From NCBI GenBank assembly GCA_041635755.1, contig JBFKUL010000059.1, forward strand, positions 1 through 13,910: 13,910 nt of DNA. Reading direction: 5' to 3'. Each line of letters starts with the position of its first letter. The stretch's first letter is position 1. The notes beneath the pieces were generated by a model, which worked only from the letters and a program-made list of their open reading frames with translations, ran no database searches and had not been told where the DNA came from. This DNA is from JBFKUL01 sp041635755 (GTDB lineage: Bacteria; Pseudomonadota; Gammaproteobacteria; Burkholderiales; SG8-39). A program made the translations under genes and the position numbers. Below are positions 5,848-13,675 of this stretch, in pieces.

Positions 5848-7086
5848 TTGAATCGCCGTCGGTTCCTGCTGGGTGCTGGAGTGGCGGCCGCCGGGGCCGC
5901 AGGCGTGGCGGCGTGGCGTTACTGGCCAGACGAGGGGTTCTGGAATCCCTGCCTAGCGCAGCTCCCGCGTCGCCTTGCCGAGCACGAGCTGGTGCGGGCC
6001 GCGTGGCACGGCATCGATGCGACGCAGATGTGGGACGCGCATGCGCACCTGGTGGGAACGGGCGACGCGGGCAGCGGCATCTACGTCAATCCGAGAATGG
6101 AAAGCCTGCTCAACCCGGCCGATTACGCCCGGCGCCTGTTCTTCCTGAACGCGGGGTGCGTGCACGACGCCCCGGGCAGCGTGGATCTGGCCTACGTCGA
6201 GCGCATGCGCAACCTGCTCGACGGCATGCGCCCTGGCGTCAAGCTGCTGTTGTTCGCGTTCGATCGCACCCACGACGAGCGCGGCGCGCCGGATCTCGAT
6301 CGCTCCGGGTTCTACGTTCCGAACCCGTACACGCGAGACGTCGCGCGCGCCCATCCGCAGGTCTTCGAGTGGGTGGCATCGATCCATCCCTACCGGGCGG
6401 ATAGCGTCGAGGCGCTCGAGCAAGCGAAGCGCGACGGTGCGCGTGCGGTCAAGTGGTTGCCCGCGGCGATGGGCATGGATCCGGCCTCGCCGCTTTGCGA
6501 CCGCTTCTACCGCGCGCTGGCGGCCAGCGGCCTGCCGCTCATTGCCCACGCCGGGCTCGAACGGGCGGTGCTGGGCACCGATACTCAGCACTACGGCAAT
6601 CCGCTGCGCTTGCGGCGCGCGCTTGACGCAGGCGTGCGCGTGGTGGTGGCGCATTGCGCCTCGATGGGTGAGGACCGCGACCTCGATCGGGGGCCGAACG
6701 GCCCCTATGTCGAGAGTTTCGCGCTGTTCGCGCGCATGATGGACGAGGCCCGCTCCCTGGGCCGGCTATTCGCCGACATTTCCGCGATGACGCAGCTCAA
6801 CCGGGCCGGGCCGGCCCTCGCCACGGTCATTGAGCGCACCGACTGGCACGCGCGTCTGCTGAACGGCTCGGATTACCCGTTGCCCGGCGTGATGCCGATT
6901 TTCTCGCTCGACTATCTGGTGTCGCTCGGTCTGCTCGAGAACCGCGCGGCGCCGGTGTTGCGCGAGATCCGCGCCCACAACCCGCTGCTGTTCGACTTCG
7001 TCGCCAAGCGTCATCTTCGCTCCAACGGCCACGCGTTCTCCCGGGGCGTATTCGAGACGCGGCGCTTTTTCGAACCGGAGACCTGA
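5848..7086 (+). CDS. Amidohydrolase-family protein with twin-arginine leader
   Basis: The 412-residue protein looks like an amidohydrolase-2-type metal-dependent hydrolase with a TIM-barrel fold. The metal-site pattern is WDAHAH (H65, H67), IAHAGLE (H234), VVAHCAS (H269) and NGSDYPL (D342), in the order expected for the superfamily. The N-terminus NRRRFLLGAGVAAAGAAGVAAW has the double arginine and alanine-rich hydrophobic stretch of a Tat leader, so it is probably exported folded or anchored in the inner membrane. The start is TTG at 5848. An in-frame TGA lies immediately before it (5845-5847), ruling out a longer form, and the next in-frame GTG (codon 12) would remove the arginines. No clear Shine-Dalgarno is seen. 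It ends 7 bases from the convergent lipoprotein gene. The substrate is unknown; family members act on amides, lactones, carboxylates and phosphoesters. Confidence 0.82.
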   Translation: MNRRRFLLGAGVAAAGAAGVAAWRYWPDEGFWNPCLAQLPRRLAEHELVRAAWHGIDATQMWDAHAHLVGTGDAGSGIYVNPRMESLLNPADYARRLFFLNAGCVHDAPGSVDLAYVERMRNLLDGMRPGVKLLLFAFDRTHDERGAPDLDRSGFYVPNPYTRDVARAHPQVFEWVASIHPYRADSVEALEQAKRDGARAVKWLPAAMGMDPASPLCDRFYRALAASGLPLIAHAGLERAVLGTDTQHYGNPLRLRRALDAGVRVVVAHCASMGEDRDLDRGPNGPYVESFALFARMMDEARSLGRLFADISAMTQLNRAGPALATVIERTDWHARLLNGSDYPLPGVMPIFSLDYLVSLGLLENRAAPVLREIRAHNPLLFDFVAKRHLRSNGHAFSRGVFETRRFFEPET

Positions 7087-7093
7087 GACCGAC

Positions 7094-7474
7094 CTAGCAC
7101 GGCGGCCAAGGCCCCGGCCAGTGGTGATAGGGGTAAGCGCTCCACAGACCGGTGCAGCCGAAACTGCGGCCGAACGGATCGTAGCGATAGCTGCGCGCAA
7201 AGGCCTCGCGACGGCGGATTTCGTCGATCTGGGCATGTTGCAGCCAATCGAGCACGCGCACCGGGACGCCCTGCTCGTGCAGGCGCACGATGTCCGAGGC
7301 CGATAGCGGCAGCACCGTGCGCGAGCGCTCGAGCCGCGCGATGATCGCCCCGGGATCTTCGCCCTCCCGCGCGAGCCGCAGCACCTCCGCTTCGCTTAGC
7401 GGCGCGGGCCGAGGTTCGAGCGCGGCACAGCTCGAAAGCAGAACGATGCACGTTAATGCAAGCAGGGTACGCAT
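7094..7474 (-). CDS. Putative small lipoprotein with duplicated helical motif
   Basis: The 126-residue product starts with a short signal peptide and a lipobox LSSC, with C16 as the lipidation site, so it is predicted to be anchored in the cell envelope. The body holds two similar units: LSEAEVLRLAREGEDPGAI (from residue 26) and LSASDIVRLHEQGVPVRVL (from residue 57). Both follow L-S-x-x-[ED]-[IV]-x-R-L, then a glycine and a hydrophobic helix. This resembles a repeated helical motif seen in various short envelope proteins, although I cannot name a family with confidence. The C-terminal 30 residues are rich in Tyr, Trp, His and Pro and end in Cys. The gene is convergent with the amidohydrolase and divergent from aroC. 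No strong ribosome binding site is visible. Function unknown. Confidence 0.78.
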   Translation of the reverse strand: MRTLLALTCIVLLSSCAALEPRPAPLSEAEVLRLAREGEDPGAIIARLERSRTVLPLSASDIVRLHEQGVPVRVLDWLQHAQIDEIRRREAFARSYRYDPFGRSFGCTGLWSAYPYHHWPGPWPPC

Positions 7475-7516
7475 GAGAATTGGACTGCGTCAGGCCGATG
7501 AGCGTTCGCGACGCCA

Positions 7517-7525
7517 TGCTAAACT
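7517..7525 (+). promoter_or_regulatory. Possible extended -10 promoter element for aroC
   Basis: TGCTAAACT has the TGn plus hexamer layout of an extended -10 box (TAAACT, 4 of 6 against TATAAT) and would place the transcript start about 20-25 bases before the aroC ATG. No good -35 box is seen at the expected distance. It lies in the 80-base gap between the divergent lipoprotein gene and aroC. Confidence 0.28.
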
Positions 7526-7554
7526 CGTTTCGACCTCCCGCGCGACGCCTGCCC

Positions 7555-8667
7555 ATGTCCGGCAACTCATTCGGCACGCTTTACTGCGTGACCTCCTTTG
7601 GCGAGTCGCACGGGCCCGCCTACGGCGGCGTGGTCGACGGCTGTCCTCCGGGTCTCGAGCTCTCGGCCGAGGACCTGCAGCGCGAGCTTGATCGCCGCAA
7701 GCCCGGCAGCTCGCGACACGTAACCCAGCGGCGCGAGTCGGACAAGGTCGAGATCCTCTCCGGCGTGTTCGAGGGGCGCACCACCGGCACCGCGATCGGC
7801 TTCCTGGTGCGCAACGAAGACCAGCGGAGCAAGGACTACTCGGCGATCGCCGAGAAGTTCCGTCCCGGGCACGCCGATTACACGTATACGCAGAAGTACG
7901 GCTTTCGCGATCCGCGCGGCGGCGGTCGCGCCTCTGCGCGCGAGACCCTGGTGCGCGTGGCCGCGGGCGCGATTGCCCGGAAGTGGCTGAGCGCCCGCTA
8001 CGGCCTGCGGATTCGCGGCTACCTCGCGCAGCTGGGAACGATCGTCATACCGTTCGAGTCCTGGGACGCGGTCGCCGACAATGCGTTCTTCGCGCCCAAC
8101 GCGAAACTGGTGCCGAAGCTCGAGGCCTACGTGGACGCGCTGCGCGAGAGCGGCGACTCGTGCGGTGCCCGCGTCAACGTGCTTGCCGAAAAGGTGCCGG
8201 TCGGATGGGGCGAGCCGGTCTATGGTCGCATCGACGCCGACATTGCCGCGGCAATGATGTCGATCAACGCGGTCAAGGGCGTCGAGATCGGCGCAGGCTT
8301 TGCCGCGGTCGCGCAAAAGGGCAGCGAGCATGGCGACGAGATGAGCCCCCAGGGATTTCTCTCGAACAACAACGGCGGCACGCTGGGCGGCATCACCAGC
8401 GGGCAGGACATCGCGGTCTCGATCGCGCTCAAGCCGACCTCCAGCATCCGCATCGAGCGACGCACCGTCGACCTGAGGCGCACGGCGACGACCGTCCAGA
8501 CGACCGGGCGACATGACCCCTGCGTCGGCATCCGGGCGACCCCGATCGCCGAGGCGATGCTCGCCTGTGTGCTGATGGACCATGCGCTCAGGCACCGCGC
8601 GCAGTGCGGCGATGTGGCGCTGCCGCTCGAGCCGATCGCGGCGCGCGCGCCAAAGGGCAAGCGCTAG
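7555..8667 (+). CDS. aroC: Chorismate synthase
   Basis: The 370-residue enzyme converts 5-enolpyruvylshikimate-3-phosphate to chorismate, the last common step of aromatic amino acid synthesis, using reduced FMN. Family signatures are all present: SGNSFGTLYCVTSFGESHG at the N-terminus (GESHG 16-20, H19), RRKPGSSRHVTQRRESD (48-63), RPGHADYTY (103-111, H107), the FRDPRGGGRASARET block (117-131), and RHDPCVGIRA (319-328). Length is typical. The ATG at 7555 is chosen because known chorismate synthases begin M-S-G-N-S-F-G; a TTG 75 bases upstream keeps the frame open but would add 25 unrelated residues. No clear Shine-Dalgarno precedes the ATG. It reads toward hfq, with a 63-base gap and no evident terminator between, so some read-through is possible. 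Confidence 0.97.
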   Translation: MSGNSFGTLYCVTSFGESHGPAYGGVVDGCPPGLELSAEDLQRELDRRKPGSSRHVTQRRESDKVEILSGVFEGRTTGTAIGFLVRNEDQRSKDYSAIAEKFRPGHADYTYTQKYGFRDPRGGGRASARETLVRVAAGAIARKWLSARYGLRIRGYLAQLGTIVIPFESWDAVADNAFFAPNAKLVPKLEAYVDALRESGDSCGARVNVLAEKVPVGWGEPVYGRIDADIAAAMMSINAVKGVEIGAGFAAVAQKGSEHGDEMSPQGFLSNNNGGTLGGITSGQDIAVSIALKPTSSIRIERRTVDLRRTATTVQTTGRHDPCVGIRATPIAEAMLACVLMDHALRHRAQCGDVALPLEPIAARAPKGKR

Positions 8668-8730
8668 AAAACCCCAACAAATTCAATTAGAGTAGCGCCA
8701 GAGCCCCTGAGGGCCCGAGAGGACAACAAC
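8668..8730 (+). promoter_or_regulatory. hfq leader region
   Basis: The 63-base gap between aroC and hfq contains an AT-rich stretch (about 8668-8690), unlike its surroundings, ending in TAGAGT (8688-8693), a weak -10-like hexamer (4 of 6 against TATAAT) with no matching -35 box. GCCC (8703-8706) can pair with GGGC (8711-8714) over a CTGA loop just before the ribosome binding region GAGAGGACAACAAC. The gap probably holds the hfq promoter and 5' leader, but the exact element is uncertain. Confidence 0.3.
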
Positions 8731-8970
8731 ATGAGCAGCAAAGGGCAGTTGCTACAAGACCCGTTCCTGAACACGCTCCGCAAGGAGCACGTGCCGGTCT
8801 CGATCTACCTGGTGAACGGCATCAAGCTGCAGGGTCAGATCGAGTCGTTCGACCAGTACGTGGTGCTGCTGCGCAACTCAGTGACGCAGATGGTGTACAA
8901 GCACGCGATCTCCACGGTAGTGCCATCGCGGCCGGTCAATCTGGCCGCCGAGAAGGACGCCGAAGGCTGA
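8731..8970 (+). CDS. hfq: RNA chaperone Hfq
   Basis: This 79-residue Sm-like protein forms a hexameric ring that binds small RNAs and mRNAs and promotes their pairing. The Sm1 region (QDPFLNTLRKEHVPVSIYLV, then NGIKLQGQIESFDQYVVLL) and the Sm2 motif with YKHA (K57, H58) are almost identical to the E. coli protein. The rim sequence R-K-E-H (17-20) replaces the R-R-E-R of E. coli; from memory this is usual in Betaproteobacteria. The C-terminal tail is short (about 12 residues after the core, ending KDAEG). The start is the ATG before SSKGQLLQDPF, preceded by GAGAGGA. Its TGA stop overlaps the probable CTG start of hflX. In proteobacteria hfq is commonly co-transcribed with hflX and hflKC; the layout here fits. 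Confidence 0.98.
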   Translation: MSSKGQLLQDPFLNTLRKEHVPVSIYLVNGIKLQGQIESFDQYVVLLRNSVTQMVYKHAISTVVPSRPVNLAAEKDAEG

Positions 8971-10163
8971 GCACGCGCCGCGACCGAGGTGTCCCGGACA
9001 CCGACCTGACGACCGAGCGCCCCGCGACAGCCCCCGATGCGGCGGCAGCGGTACTCGTCTGCCTCGATTTCGGAGCACCCGACTACGATGAAAGCGTAGA
9101 GGAATTCGTGCGTCTTGCGGAAAGCGCCGGCGCGCGGCGCCACATCGTGGTGCGGGGGCGGCGTGCGCGGCCGGACTCGAAGCTGTTCGCCGGCAGCGGC
9201 AAGGTCGAGGAGATCGCGCGCGCGGTCGCCACGCTGAATCCCTGGGTGGTGGTGTTCAACCATCAGCTCTCGCCGGCGCAGGAGCGCAATCTGGAGCGGG
9301 CGCTGCAGCGCGAGGTGATGGACCGCACCGGCCTGATCCTCAATATCTTCGCGCAGCGCGCACAGACCAACGAGGGCAAGCTGCAGGTCGAGCTTGCGCA
9401 GCTCGAGCATCTTTCGACGCGCCTGGTGCGCGGCTGGACCCACCTCGAGCGCCAGCGCGGCGGCTTGGGCAAGACTGGCGGCCCCGGCGAGAAGCAGATC
9501 GAGCTCGACCGGCGACTGATCGCGACCCGCATGCGCGTGCTGCGCGGCAAGCTTGACCAGCTGCGCCACCGCCGCGAGGTGCAGCGCCGTGCACGCGCTC
9601 GACGGGAGGTGCTCTCGATCTCGCTTGTGGGCTACACCAACGCCGGCAAGTCGACCCTGTTCAACGCGCTCGTCAACGCACGTGCGCTCGAGGCCGACCG
9701 CCTGTTCGCGACCCTGGACACGACGACGCGCCGGATCTACATCCCCGGCGCGGGCGACGTGGTGATCTCCGACACCGTGGGTTTCGTGCGCGACCTGCCG
9801 CACAGCCTGGTGGCGGCGTTTCGCGCCACGCTCGAGGAGACGGTACGTGCAGATCTGCTTCTGCACGTCGCCGATAGCGCCTCGGCAGCCCGCGACGGGC
9901 AGATCGAGGAAGTCAACAAGGTGCTCGTCGAGATCGGTGCCGATGTGGCGCCTCAGATCCTGGTGTGGAACAAGGCCGACCTCTCGGGCCTTTCGGCGGG
10001 AGTCGAGCGAGACCAATATGGTAAGATTTGCCGCGTTCGCGTAAGCGCGCGCACCGGCGCCGGCCTCGGCGATCTGCGCGCGGCGATCGCGGAGTTTGCG
10101 CAGGCACGCGCGGCGACGCGCGATGCAGCGGCGCCCGAAGCGTTCTTCCCGCAACCTCACTGA
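8967..10163 (+). CDS. hflX: GTPase HflX (start codon uncertain)
   Basis: HflX is a ribosome-binding GTPase that can split stalled or heat-damaged 70S ribosomes. G-domain motifs are clear: P-loop GYTNAGKST (codons from 9630), DTVG (G3), NKAD (G4) and SAR (G5). Ahead of them are the N-terminal domain motifs LSPAQERNLER, DRTGLILNIFAQRA, EGKLQVELAQL and the glycine-rich GGLGKTGGPGEKQIELDRR linker. The conserved opening AVLVCLDFGAPDYDES is encoded from about 9048, yet the first ATG, GTG or TTG in frame is GTG 9108, inside the conserved domain. Upstream the frame is open back to a stop at 8688 with only CTG candidates, at 8967 and 9006. I prefer CTG 8967: it overlaps the hfq stop as CTGA, with AAGGA at 8953-8957 in good spacing. 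That gives 398 residues. The C-terminal domain of E. coli HflX is absent; the protein ends soon after G5. Confidence 0.92.
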   Translation: MSTRRDRGVPDTDLTTERPATAPDAAAAVLVCLDFGAPDYDESVEEFVRLAESAGARRHIVVRGRRARPDSKLFAGSGKVEEIARAVATLNPWVVVFNHQLSPAQERNLERALQREVMDRTGLILNIFAQRAQTNEGKLQVELAQLEHLSTRLVRGWTHLERQRGGLGKTGGPGEKQIELDRRLIATRMRVLRGKLDQLRHRREVQRRARARREVLSISLVGYTNAGKSTLFNALVNARALEADRLFATLDTTTRRIYIPGAGDVVISDTVGFVRDLPHSLVAAFRATLEETVRADLLLHVADSASAARDGQIEEVNKVLVEIGADVAPQILVWNKADLSGLSAGVERDQYGKICRVRVSARTGAGLGDLRAAIAEFAQARAATRDAAAPEAFFPQPH

Positions 10164-10179
10164 CGTCTGACCATCCGCT

Positions 10180-11394
10180 ATGTCGTTGAACGACCCGAAC
10201 TGGGGACGAGGCGGCCCCCGCGGTCCGCAGGGACCGGGCGGTGGCAACCAGGGACCGCCCGATCTCGACGAGCTGTGGCGCAGCTTCAACCGCCGGCTGA
10301 ACGATCTGTTCGGCGGGCGGCGGCGCGGCGGCAACGGCGGCGATCGTCCGCCCGTGCCGATCTCGCCGATGCGCTTCGGCGGTGGCGCCGGCGTGCTGAT
10401 CGCGCTGATCGTGGTCGTCTGGCTGGCGAGCGGCTTCTACATCGTCGACGCGAGCCAGCGTGGCGTGGTGCTCACTTTCGGCAAGTTTTCCGCGGAAACG
10501 CAGCCCGGCCTGCGCTGGCGCTTGCCCTGGCCGATCGAGTCGCACGAGATCGTCAACATCTCCCAGGTTCGCACGCTGGAAGTGGGCTACCGCAACAACG
10601 TGAAGTCGAAAGTGCTGCGCGAGTCGCTCATGCTGACCGACGACGAGAACATCGTCGACCTGCAGTTCGCGGTCCAGTACACGGTCAAGGAAGCGAGAGA
10701 CTACCTGTTCAACACCCGCCGCCCGGACGAGAGCGCGATGCAGATCGCCGAGACCGCCATGCGGGAGATCATCGGCAAGAGCAAGATGGACGGCATCCTG
10801 TACGAGTCTCGCGAGGAGATCGCGATCAAGGCGCGCCAGCTGATGCAGGCCATCCACGACCGCTACGGCACCGGCGTCGCCGTAAGCACCGTGACGATCC
10901 AGGCCGCGCAGCCGCCCGAGCAGGTGCAGGCCGCGTTCGACGATGCGGTCAAGGCAGGCCAGGACAAGGAGCGCCAGAAAAACGAGGGACAGGCTTACGC
11001 CAACGACGTTATCCCGAAGGCGCGCGGCACCGCTGCGCGGCTGAACGAGGAGGCGCAGGGCTACAAGCAGCGCGTGACCGCCAATGCCGAGGGTGACGCC
11101 TCGCGCTTCAAGCAGGTGCTCGTCGAGTACACCAAGGCGCCGGCGGTAACGCGCGAGCGCATCTACATCGAGACCATGCAGCAGGTGCTTTCGAGCAGCT
11201 CGAAGATCATGATGGACTACAAAGGCGGCGGCAACTTGCTCTACCTGCCGCTCGACAAGCTCATGCAGCAGGCAGGCGCCGCCCCCTCCGACCCGGTGAT
11301 GGTGCCGCGCGACGCGCAGTCGGAATCACCCATGGAGCCGGGGCCACGCTCGCGCGACACGCTGCGCGGCCGCGATCGCGGAGAGCGGCCATGA
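10180..11394 (+). CDS. hflK: FtsH protease modulator subunit HflK
   Basis: The 404-residue HflK pairs with HflC in a large membrane complex that surrounds and modulates the FtsH (HflB) protease. The N-terminal cytoplasmic part (1-65) is rich in Gly, Pro and Arg, with a short DLDELWRSFNRRLNDLFGG helix (about 28-46), as in other HflK proteins. One transmembrane helix (about 69-88) is followed by YIVDASQRGVVLTFGKF, the start of the SPFH/band-7 domain in the periplasm (about 87-250), and a charged helical region (about 250-345) that forms coiled-coil contacts in the family. The C-terminal tail (about 365-404) is Pro-, Ser- and Arg-rich. The gene starts 16 bases after hflX and its stop overlaps the hflC start as ATGA, a sign of translational coupling and equal dosage of the two subunits. 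Confidence 0.96.
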   Translation: MSLNDPNWGRGGPRGPQGPGGGNQGPPDLDELWRSFNRRLNDLFGGRRRGGNGGDRPPVPISPMRFGGGAGVLIALIVVVWLASGFYIVDASQRGVVLTFGKFSAETQPGLRWRLPWPIESHEIVNISQVRTLEVGYRNNVKSKVLRESLMLTDDENIVDLQFAVQYTVKEARDYLFNTRRPDESAMQIAETAMREIIGKSKMDGILYESREEIAIKARQLMQAIHDRYGTGVAVSTVTIQAAQPPEQVQAAFDDAVKAGQDKERQKNEGQAYANDVIPKARGTAARLNEEAQGYKQRVTANAEGDASRFKQVLVEYTKAPAVTRERIYIETMQQVLSSSSKIMMDYKGGGNLLYLPLDKLMQQAGAAPSDPVMVPRDAQSESPMEPGPRSRDTLRGRDRGERP

Positions 11395-12278
11395 GGGCGC
11401 TCGGACCGGTCCTCGCGCTGCTGATCCTCGGCGCGCTGCTCGTCTCGGGCACGCTGATCACGGTCGACCAGCGCCAGAATGCGATCGTCTTCCAGCTGGG
11501 CGAAGTGAAGGAGGTCATCACCAAACCCGGCCTGAACTTCAAGTGGCCGATGATCCAGAACGTGCGCCACTTCGACATGCGCATCCTGTCCTACGACGAT
11601 GTCGAGCCGATGCGCTTCATCACTTCCGAGAAAAAACCGGTGCTGGTGGACTCGTTCGTCAAGTGGCGCATCACCGACGTCCAGCAGTACTACATCAGCG
11701 TGCAGGGCGACGAGTTCCGCGCCGCGACGCGCATCAAGCAGACCATCTCGGACAGCCTGCAGGCCGAGTTCGGCAAGCGCACGGTGCACGACGTCGTCTC
11801 GGGCCAGCGCGACGAGATCATGGCGCAGGTGCGCGACAAGGTCGACCAGGACCTGCGCCGCATCGGCGTCGAGATCATCGACGTGCGCCTCAAGCGCGTC
11901 GATCTGCCGCAGGACGTGAGCGACTCGGTGTACCGGCGCATGGAGGCGGAGCGCAAGCGCGTCGCCAACGAACTGCGCTCCGAGGGCTCGGCGGAGGCCG
12001 AGCGCATCCGTGCCGATGCCGACCGCCAGCGCGAGGTGATCCTCGCCAACGCCTACCGCGACGCGCAGCGTGTGCGCGGAGAGGGCGACGCCCGCGCCGC
12101 GAATACCTATGCGGCCGCCTTCTCGCAGAATCCCGAGTTCTACGCCTTCTACCGCAGCATGGAGGCCTACCGTTCGACCTTCCGCGGCAAGAACGATCTG
12201 TTGCTGCTCGAGCCGAACTCCGATTTTTTCCGCTACCTCAAGGATGCGGCGGGCAGGGCGCCGGCGCAGCGAAAATGA
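11391..12278 (+). CDS. hflC: FtsH protease modulator subunit HflC
   Basis: The 295-residue HflC is the partner of HflK. It has an N-terminal signal-anchor helix (about 4-24), then an SPFH/band-7 domain (VDQRQNAIVFQLGEVKEVI onward, to about 185) exposed to the periplasm, and a long charged helical region (about 184-245) rich in Arg, Glu and Ala, with RMEAERKRVANELRSEG typical of the family. The C-terminal part (about 249-283) includes FYAFYRSMEAYR and NDLLLLEPNSDFFRYL, both conserved in HflC. Length is normal. Its ATG overlaps the hflK stop (ATGA). The DUF2065 gene begins 3 bases after its stop. Confidence 0.97.
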   Translation: MRALGPVLALLILGALLVSGTLITVDQRQNAIVFQLGEVKEVITKPGLNFKWPMIQNVRHFDMRILSYDDVEPMRFITSEKKPVLVDSFVKWRITDVQQYYISVQGDEFRAATRIKQTISDSLQAEFGKRTVHDVVSGQRDEIMAQVRDKVDQDLRRIGVEIIDVRLKRVDLPQDVSDSVYRRMEAERKRVANELRSEGSAEAERIRADADRQREVILANAYRDAQRVRGEGDARAANTYAAAFSQNPEFYAFYRSMEAYRSTFRGKNDLLLLEPNSDFFRYLKDAAGRAPAQRK

Positions 12279-12281
12279 GCC

Positions 12282-12467
12282 ATGCTCACGACCGTGCTCA
12301 TGGCGTTCGCCCTGATGCTCATCATCGAGGGCGTGCTTCCGTTTCTCGCGCCTAATCTCTGGCGCGACACCTTCCGCCGCATCATCCAGATGTCGGACGG
12401 GCAGCTGCGTTTCATCGGACTTTCCTCGATGCTTCTCGGGCTGCTGCTGCTGGCGTTGGCCACCTGA
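12282..12467 (+). CDS. DUF2065 small inner-membrane protein (YjeT-like)
   Basis: This 61-residue protein has two hydrophobic segments (about 2-20 and 43-60) joined by a short polar loop, APNLWRDTFRRIIQMSDGQL, with the WR and RxxG features typical of DUF2065. In E. coli the homologue yjeT also lies between hflC and purA. Its function is not established; the conserved position suggests a link to HflKC or simply stable co-transcription. It begins 3 bases after hflC and ends 14 bases before hisZ. Confidence 0.92.
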   Translation: MLTTVLMAFALMLIIEGVLPFLAPNLWRDTFRRIIQMSDGQLRFIGLSSMLLGLLLLALAT

Positions 12468-12481
12468 GCGAGGCGCGCGCC

Positions 12482-13671
12482 ATGCGCTGGCTGCTTCCCG
12501 AGCACATCGAGGACATCCTGCCCGCCGAGGCGGCACGCATCGAGTCGCTGCGCCGCCGGATCCTCGACCTGTTCGCCTCGCACGGCTACGAGCTGGTGAT
12601 GCCGCCGCTGCTCGAGTACGTCGAATCGCTGCTCACTGGCACCGGCCACGACCTTGACCTGCGCACCTTCAAGCTGGTCGATCAGCTCTCGGGTCGCATG
12701 ATGGGCGTGCGCGCCGACATCACGCCGCAGGTGGCGAGAATCGATGCGCACCTGCTCAATCGCGCTGGCGTCACCCGGCTGTGCTACAGCGGCAGCGTGC
12801 TGCATGCTCGGCCCGCGGGGCTCGCCGCGACGCGCGAGCCGCTGCAGATCGGTGCCGAGATCTACGGTCATTCCGGCGTCGAAAGCGATCTCGAGATCCA
12901 GCGGCTGCTTGCGCGCTCGCTCGCCATGGCCGGGGTGCGCGGCGCACGCATCGACATCGGCCATGTGGCTGTGTTTCGCTCGATTGCGCACGCAGCGCGG
13001 ATCGGCCGCGAGCGCGAGGCGGAGCTGTTCGAGGCACTGCAAAAGAAGGACGTGCCGGCGCTGCGCACGCTGACGCACGGCCTGAACGAGCGCACGCGCA
13101 AGGCGCTGCTGCGGCTGCCTGAGCTCTACGGCGGCGCAGAAGTGCTGAGCGTCGCGGCGCGTCGGCTGCCGGCGATCCCGGGCCTGCGGCGGGCACTCGC
13201 CACGCTGCGCTCGCTCGCGGCAACCTGCGAGCTCCCGGCGAGCTTCGATCTGGCGGAGCTGCGCGGCTACCATTACCACTCCGGCGTGGTGTTCGACGCG
13301 TACTGCGAGGGCGTCGCCGGACCGGTGGCGCGCGGGGGTCGCTACGACGAGGTCGGCAAGGCCTTTGGCCGTCCGCGGCCGGCGACCGGCTTCTCGATCG
13401 ATCTGCGTGCGCTCGCAGGTGCGGCTGCGCCGCTGCGCGCGCGCGGCGCGATCCTTGCGCCGTTCGCAAACGGAGCACGCGACGCGAAGCTCGCGAGCAA
13501 GATCGACGCGCTGCGCCGGGCCGGCGAGGTGGTGATCGAGGAGCTGCCCGGACACGCAAAACGGCGCGCCGAGCTGGGCTGCACGCGCGCCCTCGTCCGG
13601 CAGGGCGGCACCTGGCAGGTGCGCGCACTCGAAAACAAGGCGCGCGGACGCCGCGCAAGGAGTGCGAGAAA

Positions 13672-13675
<4 letters not shown>
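12482..13675 (+). CDS. hisZ: ATP phosphoribosyltransferase regulatory subunit HisZ
   Basis: HisZ is a catalytically inactive relative of histidyl-tRNA synthetase. It joins the short form of HisG to make an active, histidine-regulated ATP phosphoribosyltransferase, the first enzyme of histidine synthesis. The 397-residue product starts RWLLPEHIEDILPAEA, has the class II motif-2 region (VRADITPQVARI at about 76-87, and REPLQIGAEIYG at 118-129), and carries ARGGRYDEVG (283-292), as in HisS and HisZ. The HisS anticodon-binding domain is replaced by a short C-terminal segment ending in a basic tail, which favours HisZ over HisS. The short hisG is not in this window. GAGG at 12470-12473 lies eight bases before the ATG. 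The stop overlaps the purA start as GTGA. Confidence 0.95.
13657..13662 (+). promoter_or_regulatory. Ribosome binding site of purA
   Basis: AAGGAG lies nine bases before the GTG at 13672 and sits inside the end of hisZ. It supports the GTG start of purA and coupling of the two genes. Confidence 0.65.

Noticed and set aside
7480..7554. Extended aroC start at a TTG at 7480.
   Set aside because: It would add 25 residues not found in chorismate synthases, which begin M-S-G-N-S-F-G exactly at 7555.
8835..10334. Long open frame on the - strand opposite hfq, hflX and the start of hflK (about 499 codons).
   Set aside because: Its translation is low-complexity, rich in Arg, His and Ala, and unlike any family; the + strand genes are unmistakable. 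It is a mirror effect of GC-rich codon use.
12233..13555. Long open frame on the - strand opposite hisZ (about 440 codons).
   Set aside because: No recognisable protein pattern; hisZ on the + strand accounts for the region.
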